Part shown: positions 22,501 to 35,900 of the stretch, in pieces
Numbering within the stretch: position 1 is the first letter of the stretch
How the letters are laid out: every line of letters begins with the position of its first letter
NCBI GenBank assembly: GCA_013399695.1
Contig: VXAU01001245.1
Location: 88,526 to 152,525 of the forward strand
Source: Formicarius rufipectus
Taxonomy: Eukaryota > Chordata > Aves > Passeriformes > Formicariidae
Direction: 5' to 3'
Length of the DNA: 64,000 nt
Program-made: the position numbers and the translations under genes
Notes under the pieces: generated by a model
Seen by the model: only the letters and a program-made list of their open reading frames with translations
Told to the model about the DNA's origin: nothing
Database searches by the model: none

Positions 22501-25500
22501 AGCTCAATGTTGATACCAAGGTTAGTAAAATCGTAAGTTAACTTTCAGTTTACAGGTCTACAATGTTTCAAAACTTCTGCAGCAAGTAGTTTTTGCATTG
22601 ATTAATTCTGTTTTAAGGCATCAGTCCAACAAAGAAATAGATATATATGTCAGCCAAGGGCAAACAGTCCTGCTTCTATTTGCAACAGTTACTATAGTGA
22701 TAAACGTGGTTTAGGAACCTACATAGAAATAGAAATCCCCATCTCCCAAAATAGCTCTACATAAAAGGGAACAAATGGTGGCAGGAAAAACACCAGTAAA
22801 ACTCTATAAACAGTTGCATCCTTGAATAATATGAAAACTCTAGTTCTATATTTCAATTCCTTCCACTCTTTTTTGTCTTTTCAGTTTCTCATATTAACTC
22901 CAGTGAGTACCAATCCATCCACAGTGTGCTGGGTATCAAGGCGGTGTCCTTCTCTTTTTACACGTCTCCCTACTTGGGGTCCTCACTGTTTCCTCACACT
23001 TCCTTGGCCTACGCTCTCTTCAACCAGTCAGGCTTAGCTCTGCACCTGAATTTCCTATCAGGTGTCATCTCTATGTGTTTCCCTTTCTGGTTTTTTTGGT
23101 CATACATTCTTCTCGCCTCTGTGACCGTTGTCCTCTCCCAGCCTCTCTGCCCAAGCAGCTTACACTTAGGCCCTTCCCAGTCACCTGCTCAACCAGTCTC
23201 TGCCCCTTTCAAGCTTCCAGGATAGTCTCTCATTCCTCTTTCCTGTTCCTACCAAACGCTCTGTCATCTTCTTTCATTCTCAGCCTTATTCCACTCTTGC
23301 TCCTTTTGCATTTAAATAAAGTTATTTTTGGTGGAGTGCTGAAGAGTGCAATAGTGGGGGAGGGAAAAGCTTTCCAGTCTTAGTTCTGCTGTTCTGTGAC
23401 AGCTCCAAGCAGCAGCTCTTCCCAACACTCCTTGTTAGAAATGGCGCAAGCATTTAATCTGATATTAAAAAGAAATAAATTTGTCTAAAACAGACTTGCA
23501 ACCTAACAAATTTTAAAAATTGCTAAAGGTTTTCAAGACTGTAGGAAACAAAAAAATTGTAAAAGGAAATACAATGCTTTGTAAATACACAGTACTGTTA
23601 TCCCCTCTTATACCAGTGAGGAAGAACAAGTCTCATTTTCGGGTAGAAATTTTTGAGGACTTTCCTATGATTAAAATCTACTATAGTTGGAGTATTTTTA
23701 AGGCAATGTATACAATGAGCTAGCCTGTAAAGCAGAAAAAAGCTTGGATTTTTTGGTAGTTTTTCTTGGTTTGGTATATGAAAATCATCAGTAAATAACT
23801 GTGTTTGAAAATTATATTAGTAGTTAGTCTTTTTGTGATCATGATTTCCTGGAATAGATCTGGATTACTGAGGCAATTATTAGCATTATGACAGATACCA
23901 AGCAAATGCAACCTTACTGAAGGTCAGACTGCATATATGCACCATCTGGTTTCTTATATTTGTGTCCCACAATTTATACTGCCGAGCAAAACAGTGAAAA
24001 CTATGTATGATATTCTTTATGCTTGCTAAATAAGGTATAATGAATTATATTATTATCCACGGCGTGGAAGAAAAAGGGGGCACAGATCACTTATTTTTAT
24101 TTGATATTTTCATATACACCGATATTTTACTTATATCAGTATTTTGGTTTATTTGTCTTTGGTAAAGCTATCCTAATACACAATTATATTTGAAATGTGT
24201 TCATAACTATAACAGGTCTCTGTGCATTTAGGGCTGCTTATTGTCAGCATCTCTGGCACAGAGAGCAGATGCTTGACGATTTTTTCCTATCTGGACCTAA
24301 TAAGTGAAGCTGTTCTTATCTATTTCTTTTAAACTTTCATGAGCTCAAGCTGTCTAAGATGTGATGTGGACTGCTGTGGGGACCCTGCCCAAAGACAAGT
24401 AAAGGATATCTCAATGACAGCTTTTGTTTCCCTAAAATAGAGTTCTGTGGTTGGGAAGCACTTGAAAGTTATCAGTAGAGCTATTTTTACTCTCAGTACA
24501 CTGGTCTTGTAAAATTCATTTGTAAGGAGACAGGAATGGCTTGTAGTTCTAGATCTGCACCAAAATGATATGTTAGTGACAATCCTCACTCCTAAATACA
24601 TACAAAGATTTTATTTCAAAGGAATTCTGTGATAAAAGTGACATGAGTTTTCTGATTTCCAGAAAAGTCTTTTCTCTTGCTGCTCTTATTTGAATGGCCA
24701 TTGTATGATTAAATTAAGGGAAAAGTTCTACCAACTAATGTTTTCTTGTGTTCTCATTAATTTTATGTGATTGTAGATCTCCCTTGAAACAGCTAGAACA
24801 ATAATCCTTTCTCATAAGGAATTAAACCTGCAGGTGAAGTGTACTCAGGCGATCTTTAAATATCTGTCATGCCCTCTGTTGAAAACAATTGCTAAATAAT
24901 ACATAGGAACATCTTGACCTCTCACTGTAATTTTCAACAATGTATGTTTTGATATAATCTGAAAAAGTTGGTAAAGATAATTCTTCCCTCTAACAGAAGG
25001 GAAGGGGAAGATAAACTCACGACATTCTGTTAGGACAATTTGAAATCAATTTAATTGGCATTTCACCCCAATATATCACATAGGTATTGTAACTTAAGCA
25101 GCAAAGCAGGGTCACAGATCATAGAATAGTCTGGGTTGGAAGGGACCTTTAAAGGTCACCTAGATAATTTAGGTTATTGTCTATATCATCAGCTTGTGCT
25201 AAACCAGGTCATGCATGAACTGAAGTGATTCATCTAAACCGAAACAGTCCATCAAAGACAAGGTGTGTAGTGTTTGCAAACTACTAAAAAAAGCAAAATT
25301 TTTCTAGATATGACACTGAAATAAGGTGGTTTTCTCTGTTTTACATTGATTTCTGCCTAACTTTAGAATGAACTTCCAAGCAGTGGTTTATTAACAAATA
25401 TGTGAATGTGTGAAAATTTAGGACTTTTTCATTTTAAAATATTTTAATCTGCATAACTGTGCTCATGCACCCTCAGTTACAACGAGTATTGATTGGTGTA

Positions 25501-28500
25501 ATTAACCATATCTTGAATAGCTGAATAAAAGACATCAGTACCTAATTGGCAACAACACACATTAATGGAAATATAACTTCTTATTACACAGGTTACCCTT
25601 TCTTCATCACACAAGTATCCACCTGCATTGTGGATATTATAAAAATACATGTAGTAGTTGGCACCTTTTCTGCAAGAATTGCTTTAGTGCTAGAGCATAA
25701 CACCTGGATTTACAGTGACTTGGGAATGAAATACTCCTGGCATTTTTATTAACCAGTCAGAAAACTAATGCTCAGGAAGGAAACAACAAGCATGTTTATT
25801 CTGCAGCTGTTACCACAGATAGGCCTGGTAGTTTTAAGCTAGTAGTCACATACTTATGACAGCAGAACACAAAATAGGCTGTAACCTGAGAAGCTCTGCC
25901 TAACAGAGTCCCTGTCATGACTTCAGTGTGGACATGACTGTTATTTCCTTCTTTAGCTTCAGCTGATTCACTTCTCACTTGTTAATAGGGAAAATTAATT
26001 ATCTCCACGGAGGACCATTAGTTAGCTCTCACACAGCCTTTCACAGCTTCTGTATAAGCCCACTGAATTAAACCTGGAAGAGGAAAGGGATGAAACCCCG
26101 CAGCTTTACCTTAATTCATTATGCTCACACCACAGCTGCAAACCCTAAGCAATAATCTCTCAAATAGGGATTGATGAGTGGGTGGGAGAGCTGCTGGCAC
26201 TAAGGAGGGGAGCTGGTGCTGCAGCACAATGCAGCTCTTTGGCTCTTTTCATTGTTATTTTAAGAAGTAGTGGTTAACCATTAACCCATTCTGATACTGT
26301 TATTTTCTCATAGAATAATGGTCAGGATTTGAGCACTAAGGCGATCTCAAGTAACTAAAGGAAATGAAGTGTTCAGGTAAGGTTTTCTTGCATTTGACAG
26401 TTTAATTCCACCTACTGGCTTTTATAAAGAATGTTTTGTGAAGCTCTCATTGCCAGGAGCAAGTGAATATTGTTTACTTACGGTATTTACACAACAGTGC
26501 TGAGAAATGGAATGAAACACAAAGGGATTGATGCTGTGGTGTGAAATGTGTGCTATCCTGGGTTAAAGTGTCAGCTGAGAGTTTATTTGTAGGCAACACC
26601 TCCCTGAGAGAACTGACCTAGTAGGAGGAGTACTGGAAGTGTTATTTGTTGTCTTAATATTTTTGAATTGGTTGATGTTTCTTCGAAGTATCTTAGCTCA
26701 AGTGAAACACTGGACTAGCTTGACTATTTCTGTGCTGTGTGATACTATGTCTTTAGTAATGCTCTGCAACACCCCTGTGTTCCTGATAAGTCTTACGTGT
26801 GTTAATTCAAAGCATCTGAGTACCTTCATTAGTGCTATACAAGTAGTTTGAAGGAGAGGCATGTACGCTGAACAGGCAGCCAGCAGCCTGAACTGATAGG
26901 ATTTAAATAGAAATTTTGGTAGCATCAAGAGTTAAAGTCAAATTCACATCCAACTGGATAGAAATAAGCCTGAAGAGATTGTTTGTCTAAATTACATATA
27001 GTTTTCACATGAGAGGATCTTTTACCTAAGCAACAGATCTTTTGTCTTGATGGGGAAAACTACTGAAAGAACTTCAGTAGGATTCTTGGTTTTGGAAGTA
27101 GTTGCTGTCAGCTGTGAACGGCATTTAATATGCTAAAACAGAATGCTGGCAAATAATTTTTTAACTTTATGGCCCATGTTATTTTTATCTTTTGCTATTG
27201 ATCTTACCCTGCGCACTTCTAACAGCACTTAACTACAAGGTAAGAGTACTTGACCTGATATCTAGAGATAAGGCCATCTGATTTTTGTATCACATGACAT
27301 CTTACACAGGAAAAGATAGTGAAAACCATCTTTCATCAACTACTCTTTCAGGTGTGATGGAAATAAAACTTAAGTACTTTGTTGTTTTTAGCCAGCTAAT
27401 TCTGGGAGAAGCTGGTCAGTTTATGTGGTTTTAAACAGATTTGGAGGAAAAATACTTATTTAATTATTTATGTATTATCAACTTGGAATTAATGGGCAGT
27501 TAGTGACTATAAGGATTAATTTGAGACATGGAACGCATAAAAGACAATATTCTATCCTTGGAAAACATCAATAAGCACCTACCATTTTTTGAAGACCTTT
27601 CTAGAAGTAGTTAGAGGAAGTCTGAACCTTGCAGGTACACCTTCCCCCCTTTCCTCTTTTCAGTGCATGAGGAATGGTTGGCATTTTGAATTCAGAATTT
27701 ATTTTTTTAAGAAGACTTTTTAAGAAACCTAGCTAGAGTATGTTTGGGTTTGTCTGTTGGTTTTTAACTCTTTGGATTTGCATTTGGTTCATTGTTGCTG
27801 GAAGTTTTGGAAATTAAAAGTAATCTGTGTCTTTCATTCAGAAGCCTTATTTTAGTAGACCCTATGGAATTAGGTTCTTATTCTTCCAATCCAGTCTCTG
27901 TTCTGCAACGCACTTTGTCCCACAGATGCTGGGTCGATCCTCTTGGTCCACTACATTCTCATCATAGGTTCTTTAGCATATGGATCACCTCTGTCTTTTG
28001 TGTGGCATGAGTCCTACTTTTGAAATAATAGTGTTGCTCAGAAAAATGAAAGTACAAAGCAATATAAACCTGGTTACATATTTTCCTTGTTTAATTTTAT
28101 TTATTTGTTGAATAAGAACTATGTGCAACAAACAAGTGTTAGTTTGGAGTAAACTGACTTTGGTTTTAGAGGGTGTTCTGCTCTTTTGTTCTGATGTCAT
28201 AATGAAATAATTGAAATACACATCTGCTTTTATTATGAAGTGGTATTTGCTTGTTTAATACAACTAACACGCTGTGTTAGACACACTTTCCAATCTCAAA
28301 TGGCACGATGGAGGCAGCGAAGTAGTAACACTTCAGTTCCTTTGTGTTGATTCTTCCAAAAGGCAATGCTTCTTGGATTAATATCTTCCCACCGTCTCTT
28401 GTACTGTGATCACTAAAAAGTACTTTCCAGCCAGAAACTATCCACTACTGCAGGTGTGAAAACCCCCCACCCCAAGTACTATTCAGACTAATAGGTGAGA

Positions 28501-29442
28501 AGCTAGAAAAGCTATTGTGTCATTTGATTCCTTAGAATCATCTGCAAAAATACATACTTGCCATTCATTGACTTTCAAAAACCTTCAGCAAAGATCTATG
28601 ACAGTAAGTTATTGCATTCATCACAAGCTTTTGCTTTAATTTTTTTTTTATTTGTGTGCAAATAATCTTTCTCACTAGATCTTTTACTGTTTTATCTGAT
28701 GCATAAAATTATCTCTGTAGATAAGAATGATGTCTCCCATTGGTTGCAAAAACATCTAATAACTGGAGTTCTAAGCCGGTGTCATTTCTAAAAGCTAGGG
28801 AGCAATTAGTGAGTAGTTATCAAATAAACTATTTTCTATATAGAGCAGAATAGTAGCTGTAGCTAGGCGTTCCCAAATGGTGTATTTGGGGCGTGGTTCT
28901 GCAAAGATCTACTCGAGAGCACAGCAGAGGATATTTCAAGGACTCACTGACAGTAAAAGCAGTAGGAAAGAAAGTTACATTGTATTGTGCAGAGATGAGT
29001 ATAATGAAAGGTAATTAAATATTGCAAATGATTTCTTACTGACTTGTTATTCTGAGCTACTTGTTTCTTATGAAGAGTATACTGTAGAACTGGGGAATTT
29101 GTTTGTTTCAGGCGTTAGAAAAGGACTGGGTTTTTGAAATTTTTCCGTCATTGAAATACAGTGGGTTTTTCATACATATCTTGCCCATGTAATAGGGGAA
29201 AGTTTTGTCTAGATTTCTCTCAATTACTTCATGTGGAGGCAATGGTAATGTAACTGAAACAGATATATGAAAAGAGGAAATAGAGTCTGAAAATACACTG
29301 ACTAAGCAAGACTTTACAGGACATTGCTGCCTCCTAGTTCACATATATTAAATTATTTTTAAGATGAGCAGGACTTCTAAAAGATCTGAAATTATCCTTC
29401 ATTAACTTCTTCAGTTTTCTTCTTTTCTAGTTCCATTCTAAT
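19541..29442. other. Intergenic spacer between convergent MADD and MYBPC3
   Basis: About 10 kb of mostly AT-rich DNA. I see a short CR1 3' end (25111-25215), a more GC- and pyrimidine-rich patch (about 22822-23400) with AATAAA inside it, and a 131-codon open frame (20370-20765) without an ATG start or family resemblance. No tRNA, rRNA or conserved coding exon recognised. Confidence 0.6.
25111..25215 (-). mobile_element. CR1 3'-end fragment
   Basis: Contains the CR1 3' signature on the reverse strand (catagaatagtctgggttgg, then agggacctttaaaggtcacc). The part beyond about 25173 is diverged; the outer limit is approximate. Confidence 0.75.
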
Positions 29443-29443
29443 G
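28648..29443 (-). other. Candidate MYBPC3 3' UTR exon
   Basis: A strong acceptor (cttctcccctatctctgtct then cag) ends at 29444, and AATAAA on the minus strand occurs at 28653-28648. A nearer AATAAA at 29474-29469 lies just before this acceptor. Motif-based guess only. Confidence 0.25.
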
Positions 29444-29899
29444 CTGAGACAGAGATAGGGGAGAAGGATTTATTGACAAATTATCTAATTACTATTATAG
29501 CTATTTTTTTTAAAAGTCTGAAGTGTACATTGCAGTTCTAAATGCATTTTAATTTTATCTATGAATTCTTTGTGTAATTATTGTTCTTAGGCTTTTTTTA
29601 ATAAATAAGTCTCTTAGAGTGCTTGTCAGTTAAAAATGGCAACAAAGTAGTCTGTTATTCTTAGATTTTTTTACACTAGTACAGCAGATAAAAGGTGGAG
29701 ACCCATGAAATACTGACTTTCAAATAAATCAAATATACTACCTTGTGATCTTAGTGTGATTATTGAAAAAACAAACTGAAATCAAAACAAGCACACGTTC
29801 CTCCACCAACATTATAAGCATTCTATAAAGTCTCTACCATGAACATCTAGAAATCATATATCAAACCAAACAGCCATTCCTCTATTTAGCTGAATTATT

Positions 29900-29905
29900 T
29901 TTATT
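29900..29905 (-). promoter_or_regulatory. AATAAA overlapping the last MYBPC3 donor region
   Basis: The minus strand reads gtaag immediately followed by AATAAA. It could serve as a poly(A) signal if the 3' UTR intron is not removed. Confidence 0.35.
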
Positions 29906-29910
29906 CTTAC

Positions 29911-29953
29911 CTTGACTTGCAGATGAATTGTGATTCAGGGTTTTACTGAGGTG
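29911..29953 (-). CDS. MYBPC3: MYBPC3 terminal coding exon (11 coding nt, stop TAA)
   Basis: After the acceptor ...ttcttttttccattatccag the exon reads, with the carried G, Ala-Pro-Gln-TAA (stop at 29945-29943). Eleven coding bases in the last coding exon is exactly the human arrangement as I recall it (…VPQ). After 32 nt of 3' UTR a consensus donor gtaaga begins at 29910, so the 3' UTR is probably spliced. Confidence 0.87.
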
Positions 29954-32900
29954 CTGGATAATGGAAAAAAGAAAATCAAGATATTATAGGACATTAAAGG
30001 ATGTTAGTTTTAAATTGAGATTTGCTGCTGAAATTGGAAGCTTTATAGTAGTTACTTTTATCTGATGATTCCAAGAAGATTTAATGTTCCTAAATCAAGC
30101 TTCAGATGATAATATTAAGCTTTGAACCATGTCTATGCTGTGCATTATTGTATTGAACAGAAATACTTGAGGATTTTGGCTCCCAGCACTGCAAGGTGTA
30201 CTGTATAGACATTCCTGACTTAGCACTGAGTCAAATATTCCACTCTGAGTGCAGAAACACCTTCAGGCTTGCTGTGGTGCAGACACATTTCCATCAATTA
30301 CTGTTGTGTGGGCCACTTGCACAGCTCTATCTGGCTTAGAGCATTTAAACTGGTGCTATTTGTATTGGCAACTTTACCAAAAATATTTAGTATTTCTTAC
30401 TGTATTACAAACATATGACTTTTGTTCCTGGTTGTTTTGACAAACAAAATAAGTTGCTAGGGTTCCAAAAATGTTTGTGATGTAGCACGCACTACCTTTT
30501 ACAGAAGTCTAATAGCTAATGACTTAATTTAAAACTTTCAATTACAGAGTAGGCACAAAACAAAATTATCCTCAGTGCAGTTTGTATCTAGACCTCCATG
30601 CCAGTCCTAAGTATCTTCTTGAGAAGTATTAAGTCTGAAGGGTAATAATTGTCCACCTTCAGACTTGTGTTACCTAGCAAGTAACCTAATTCTACTGTAA
30701 CACTTTAGACTGGAAAATCTCACTGATGCATGTAATTGTATTTTTTTATATATATATATACCACACAAGAAATCAGGGTTAAATAAATGAGAACTCTGAT
30801 TTTATTTTCTTTTAGCTATCCGTTACTCTATCATCATTACAGCATGAAGGTTATCTATAAGATTCATCTGATTACCTCTGACATCCAGTCTGCACTCTAT
30901 TTCAGCTTCACCACACTCATTGACAGCCCTGCAGGTGTAAATGCCACCATCAAATGGAGAGGGTTTCCGGATCTCCAGGGTCAGCACACCCTGCTTACTG
31001 AACATGCGGTATTTGGCATCCCCAGAGAGATCCATTTTGTTTTTGTACCAGGATATCTTTGGCTGCAGAACAGAAAAGCAAAATTTTAAAACAAAAGGTA
31101 GAAAATGGAAGATTCACACCTGATCTTGAAGCTTTAATTTAAAAGGCAAAGTACCAATATGAGGATTATTAACATGGCAACTTAATGACTATTCAAGGAA
31201 CAACTCATTCAGTGCAAACTCATTAAACCAATAATTTAAAAGTTCAGTATTTCCTTTAACTGTCAAATAACATGTAGAACATGTAGGTCTATATTCTATT
31301 TTATTGCAATTAAAAAAACAAAACCAAAATTAAAAGAAAAACAAAAAAAACCCCCACAAAACAAAAACAAACAAAAAAAACCCAAACAATGCTCAAACTG
31401 GCTACATGTAATTCATTCATTCAGGAGTTATTTAATTTTGCTTGTGAAAATATATTGGAATGTTACAAGTATCTTACAGAAAAGGAATTAAACTGCACAT
31501 ATTATTAGAGCAGAAGAGTCATAAAGTTCCACAGATGTTGAGTAGCCAGTTTAGGATGACAAGGTTTGGGCTGGGAGAGCATTTTCCAAACCCTTGAACA
31601 TTTCTTTAGAAACTTCAGGAATTTCAAAATAAAGTTCTTGTTGGATTAAGCTGAGGAATAGGGTGGTTAGTTCTGTACCAGTTCAAGCCTTTATCTTTTG
31701 TTTCCCGTACCTGAAAATGTGCCTCTAATTCTTATAAATGAAATCTTGAAAATTAAAATCTGATAGAAAACAAACTGGTTTTGTGCATCTCAAGCTCATC
31801 AGTACATAAAATGAGGAAACAATCTTTAAAGAATAGAAGACAAAGCTTTGCACTTATCAGTTTTTTCTTTCAGAATTAGCATCTTTTTCTTCATCCATAA
31901 ACCCCAAAACTCCTGCACTGTGTTATACAGTGCATTAAAATCCACTGAATCAGTTGTCTTTGATCTGTTGTGTATCAATCCAGTGCATCTCAACTGCCAT
32001 ACTTACTTTTCTTGAAAGACATCAGCTGGAATTTTGCCTGCCTTAGCATTCATTCCTTCTTTTTCTATAACCTCTTTATCTTTCTGTGTGTATGTCTTTT
32101 ATTACAGTTCACTACTAGCAGGGCATAAATATTGTCTCTGCTTGAAGTGGTAACTTTTCCATGCCATGCAGATGACACCTGAGGTATGCTTGAGAATCTA
32201 TAGTTACTTGGAATTGGAAAGCTCCATCAACATAAGTTACTCTCTGTGAAAAAGACCTTTTCCAGAGTACTGTAGTAGATACAGAAACATTTTGTTAAGG
32301 TTAATGTGGGCAGTGAAAGTACAGAAATTATCTGGAAAAGCTGCTTTTAAGGGTGTTATGTGTGCTGAAGGCTGGGGGCTATTTGGATCCCTCAGATTAA
32401 TGTGTAAGGATGAGTTAGCTTTCCAAAGTCTGCAGCTACTGTATTTAACAGCTGTTGAATTGAGAAGGTTTTTTTAAGAATCTTCTTAAAACCATGGAAA
32501 CTGAATGAAGTAGATGCAGATGCACAAAACCAAGGGGGAATATCATCACTTACACTCATTTCTAAGCTGAGACAGCTACTGGAGGATGATTTTACATCAA
32601 CATGTACTATTTGTGTTCTCTTGCAGCTATTTACATTTATATGCTTCCTTTTTGTATTTGAGTTTTGTCTGGAGCTCCTTCTTCATCCAATGAACTGCAG
32701 CAAATGATTGCGTAAGGACTCTTCCTTTTTTGTTTGAGTCAGTTTGGATTCTGAGCAATTGTGGTACATGTTTTGCTGTGTAGCAATCAGATCCTTTTGC
32801 AGGCATAAAGAATTTAAAGGAGCTGGAAATAAGCAGCCAGAAGGTTCTGGGAGAAGAGTTTTGCATTCTTTGTTATTGTACTAATTTAAATTTATGACAA

Positions 32901-35900
32901 GATTATGTCGTAATATGGTAAATTCCTTCCCTGCAGACAAAAAAGCCTATTTCCTTTTTTTTGAGAAACCTAAATTTAGCTCCTGGCTGATACAGTTTTT
33001 ACAGATTGTTCCTGACTAACAAAGTAGTACTTTTTTTTTTCTTTTGTACTCTTTGAAGAGACTTCAATAAATATATTTAGACTTAGAAAACATTCATGTA
33101 AGATTAAAACACCAAACCAATGAAGCCCCTGCAAAAAAAAAACTTCACACATCAGAGGTCTTTCTAGTTAATTTTGCAAAACAACTCAGACTCTAAAAAA
33201 CTGATACGGATGCGATGGCAGAACAAAAAAACCAGTGTTCACATTTTATTGTTGTTTATCTTCAGTGATTGGGTTTAATGCACACATGGGACGCTCTCAG
33301 TGGTGTGGTGTTACCTCAGGCAGTGACTGCTCTTCCCTTTGTATCCTGGACCAGACTACCCCCCTGGGGGCACAACCTGCCAAGCCCTTGCACCTTGTGC
33401 TCTGCCTCAGCATCGGTTAGGACTGAGGTGGGAGGTGACTGGCTGACTCTTTCTTAATAGAGCCATCTTACATGCCAGCCACGCTGGATTGACATGGATT
33501 CTAAGGCAGTGTCTTGGCTCGATGCCACAGTATCAATGACAGTGGTGATCTGTACCTTGGGGATTCCTCTCACGGCACAGCTGAGTGTGGTGTTGTATCC
33601 CGCAATCACAGAACGGTTTACTAAGGGGTGAGTGAATTTAGGAGGTTCGGAGAAGTCATGCTCTTTGTAACTAGGTGGCTTGTAAGTGGTGCCTGCAATT
33701 CAAAGGAACAAAATAGTGAGAACTGTGTTTTCAATTCTGCTGACCTGTGTGCAATCTATTGGTCACTTATTTTGCCTTTATGATTTAGAGAAGCTTCAAA
33801 CCTTTTGGCCTTTGTGATATAACAAATTTTTAAATACACTTCACTCTAAAATATATCTCATGTTTAGTGTGTTCGTTAAGGTAAAAGGTCCTGGAAATCA
33901 TGGGTTTTCTTATGTTGTTAAAAATATGATAGCCGAAGTCTGTAGGGAAAGTCTTCACCACAGACATCTTAAACTTTAAACTTTTAATGTCAGAATATAA
34001 ATATAATCCCCCAGTTGTATTATTTTCTAAATATAGTTTAGGAAGACTGTTCAAATATTTTTGAACAGCTTTTTGTATTAGTACAGGAGATCTTCCTAGA
34101 TAAGAACTCGTGATGCTAAAATACTTTATAAGTTCTAATTGCTAAATAGTGAAAATATCTTTAGCAAGACTGTATGTTCCCTTTGCCAGTGTATTACCTC
34201 TACTTAGAGGCTTTTGTGATCTTTATTTAGAAGAATATATTACCTGTTTTTTGTATATGGGCAGGGTTTTTGGTGGTTGCAGCAGTCTCACTCAATCCAC
34301 ACAAATTTTCACTGAAGATTCGAAAAAAATACTCATTTCCCATAATCAGGTCTGACACTATACAGTTTGTGCGACGGTAGTGATCAAAAACAGTATACCA
34401 TTCCTGTAACAAGACTGTACTGTTTAGAAAGATGTTATGAGAGATCAGACATGGTGCTAGTTTTGGTATGAAGAGATTCTTTTTGCTACAACAAAAAGAC
34501 AGGTAGACAGGTAATAAACACTCACCAGTGAAATGAATTTTATGTTTCTTCCTGTGAAAATCAGCTGATCTATTTTATATTCTGGTGGGTATGATAGATA
34601 TATGAATACTTGCATTTTGAGAATAAATCCCTTGACTCTCTATATTCTAGTCACATTCATATCTGGGGAATCTGGTACAAAAAGTGTACTCAGAATGTGA
34701 TTACTTGATAACTTCCACAACAAAGACCTTTTCCAGCCTGACAGGCATACATACCTCTCCCAGTATACACCTACTATGCCCAGCATCTGAGTTCAAGTCT
34801 AACTCCTCCTCCCCTTGCTTCAATTTTTATACTGTGTTTATGAATAATATAATTCCAAATAAAATGTAATTCCACCTTCTAAGTAGCACTATCTGTGCAG
34901 TCACCATGAGAGACGGTGTGCCCTTGGTGCCTCTTACATTTTCTATTGAGCATTTTATGCTATATTCACCTTTTTTTTTTTTTTTAAGGTTCTATTTTTC
35001 AGTGGCTGACTGCCTCTGATATGCCATAGGACACTTTGGACACACAAGTCAGTCATGAATTTGGTCATTTCCCTCAAGCCTCTGTGTTCCCAGAGCAGGT
35101 GGTAGTTTAAACTCCATACAAAGTTGTGGACTCAATGCAGGTTCTTACCATGGTCTTTTTGTCAGCTTTCTGAACTGTGTAGCCCAAGATCTGTGCATTG
35201 CCATCATCTTGTGGAGGTGTCCACTCCAGGGCTGCATTAAATCCCCAAACATCTACAAGCTTTATATTCTGAGGAGGACCAGGCTTGTCTGCAGAGATGT
35301 GAAAAAACCTCTTAACTTATATTTCAGGATCCCAGGAGCTTTGTCATTTCTTCCCATGCAGGGAAATAAATAGAACTTGATAGCAATTTATAAGATTCCA
35401 TAACAACACACTTCGTTTATGTGAAGTTGAAACTGTAACAAGAAAGCTGGAAGATTTTCAAATACCCTCTTAATGCTCTTCTGAGAAGCCTGAGACCTAC
35501 AGAGAAATAGGTAATGTCCTAGAATTAGTCACATAGGAACCAGACAAACTCTTCTTTAAAATGGAGTAAGAAGTTTGTGTTGATGGATGGATGTGATGAA
35601 CTCTTTAAACTACTTTATTAGCTCAATGCAATTTCTCAGCCCTTTAGCTACATTGATGTAACAACCAGGGCAATGGGGTACATGTGCCCTCTAGCTGAGG
35701 AAGGCCAGACATTTGGGAATATAGTTTACTTTTTCCTGTTGGCTCAGTGCTGTTTAGCTTGCCCACTAGGTGAAATTTCTCTGTAATAACTAGAAAAAGT
35801 ACAAATTCGCAAGGAGATACAGAACTGTGTCCATTTTAACATACCTAGAAATATATAGAAAAATGTGTAGTATGAAATTAAAATAATTTTCTCCTTTTAA

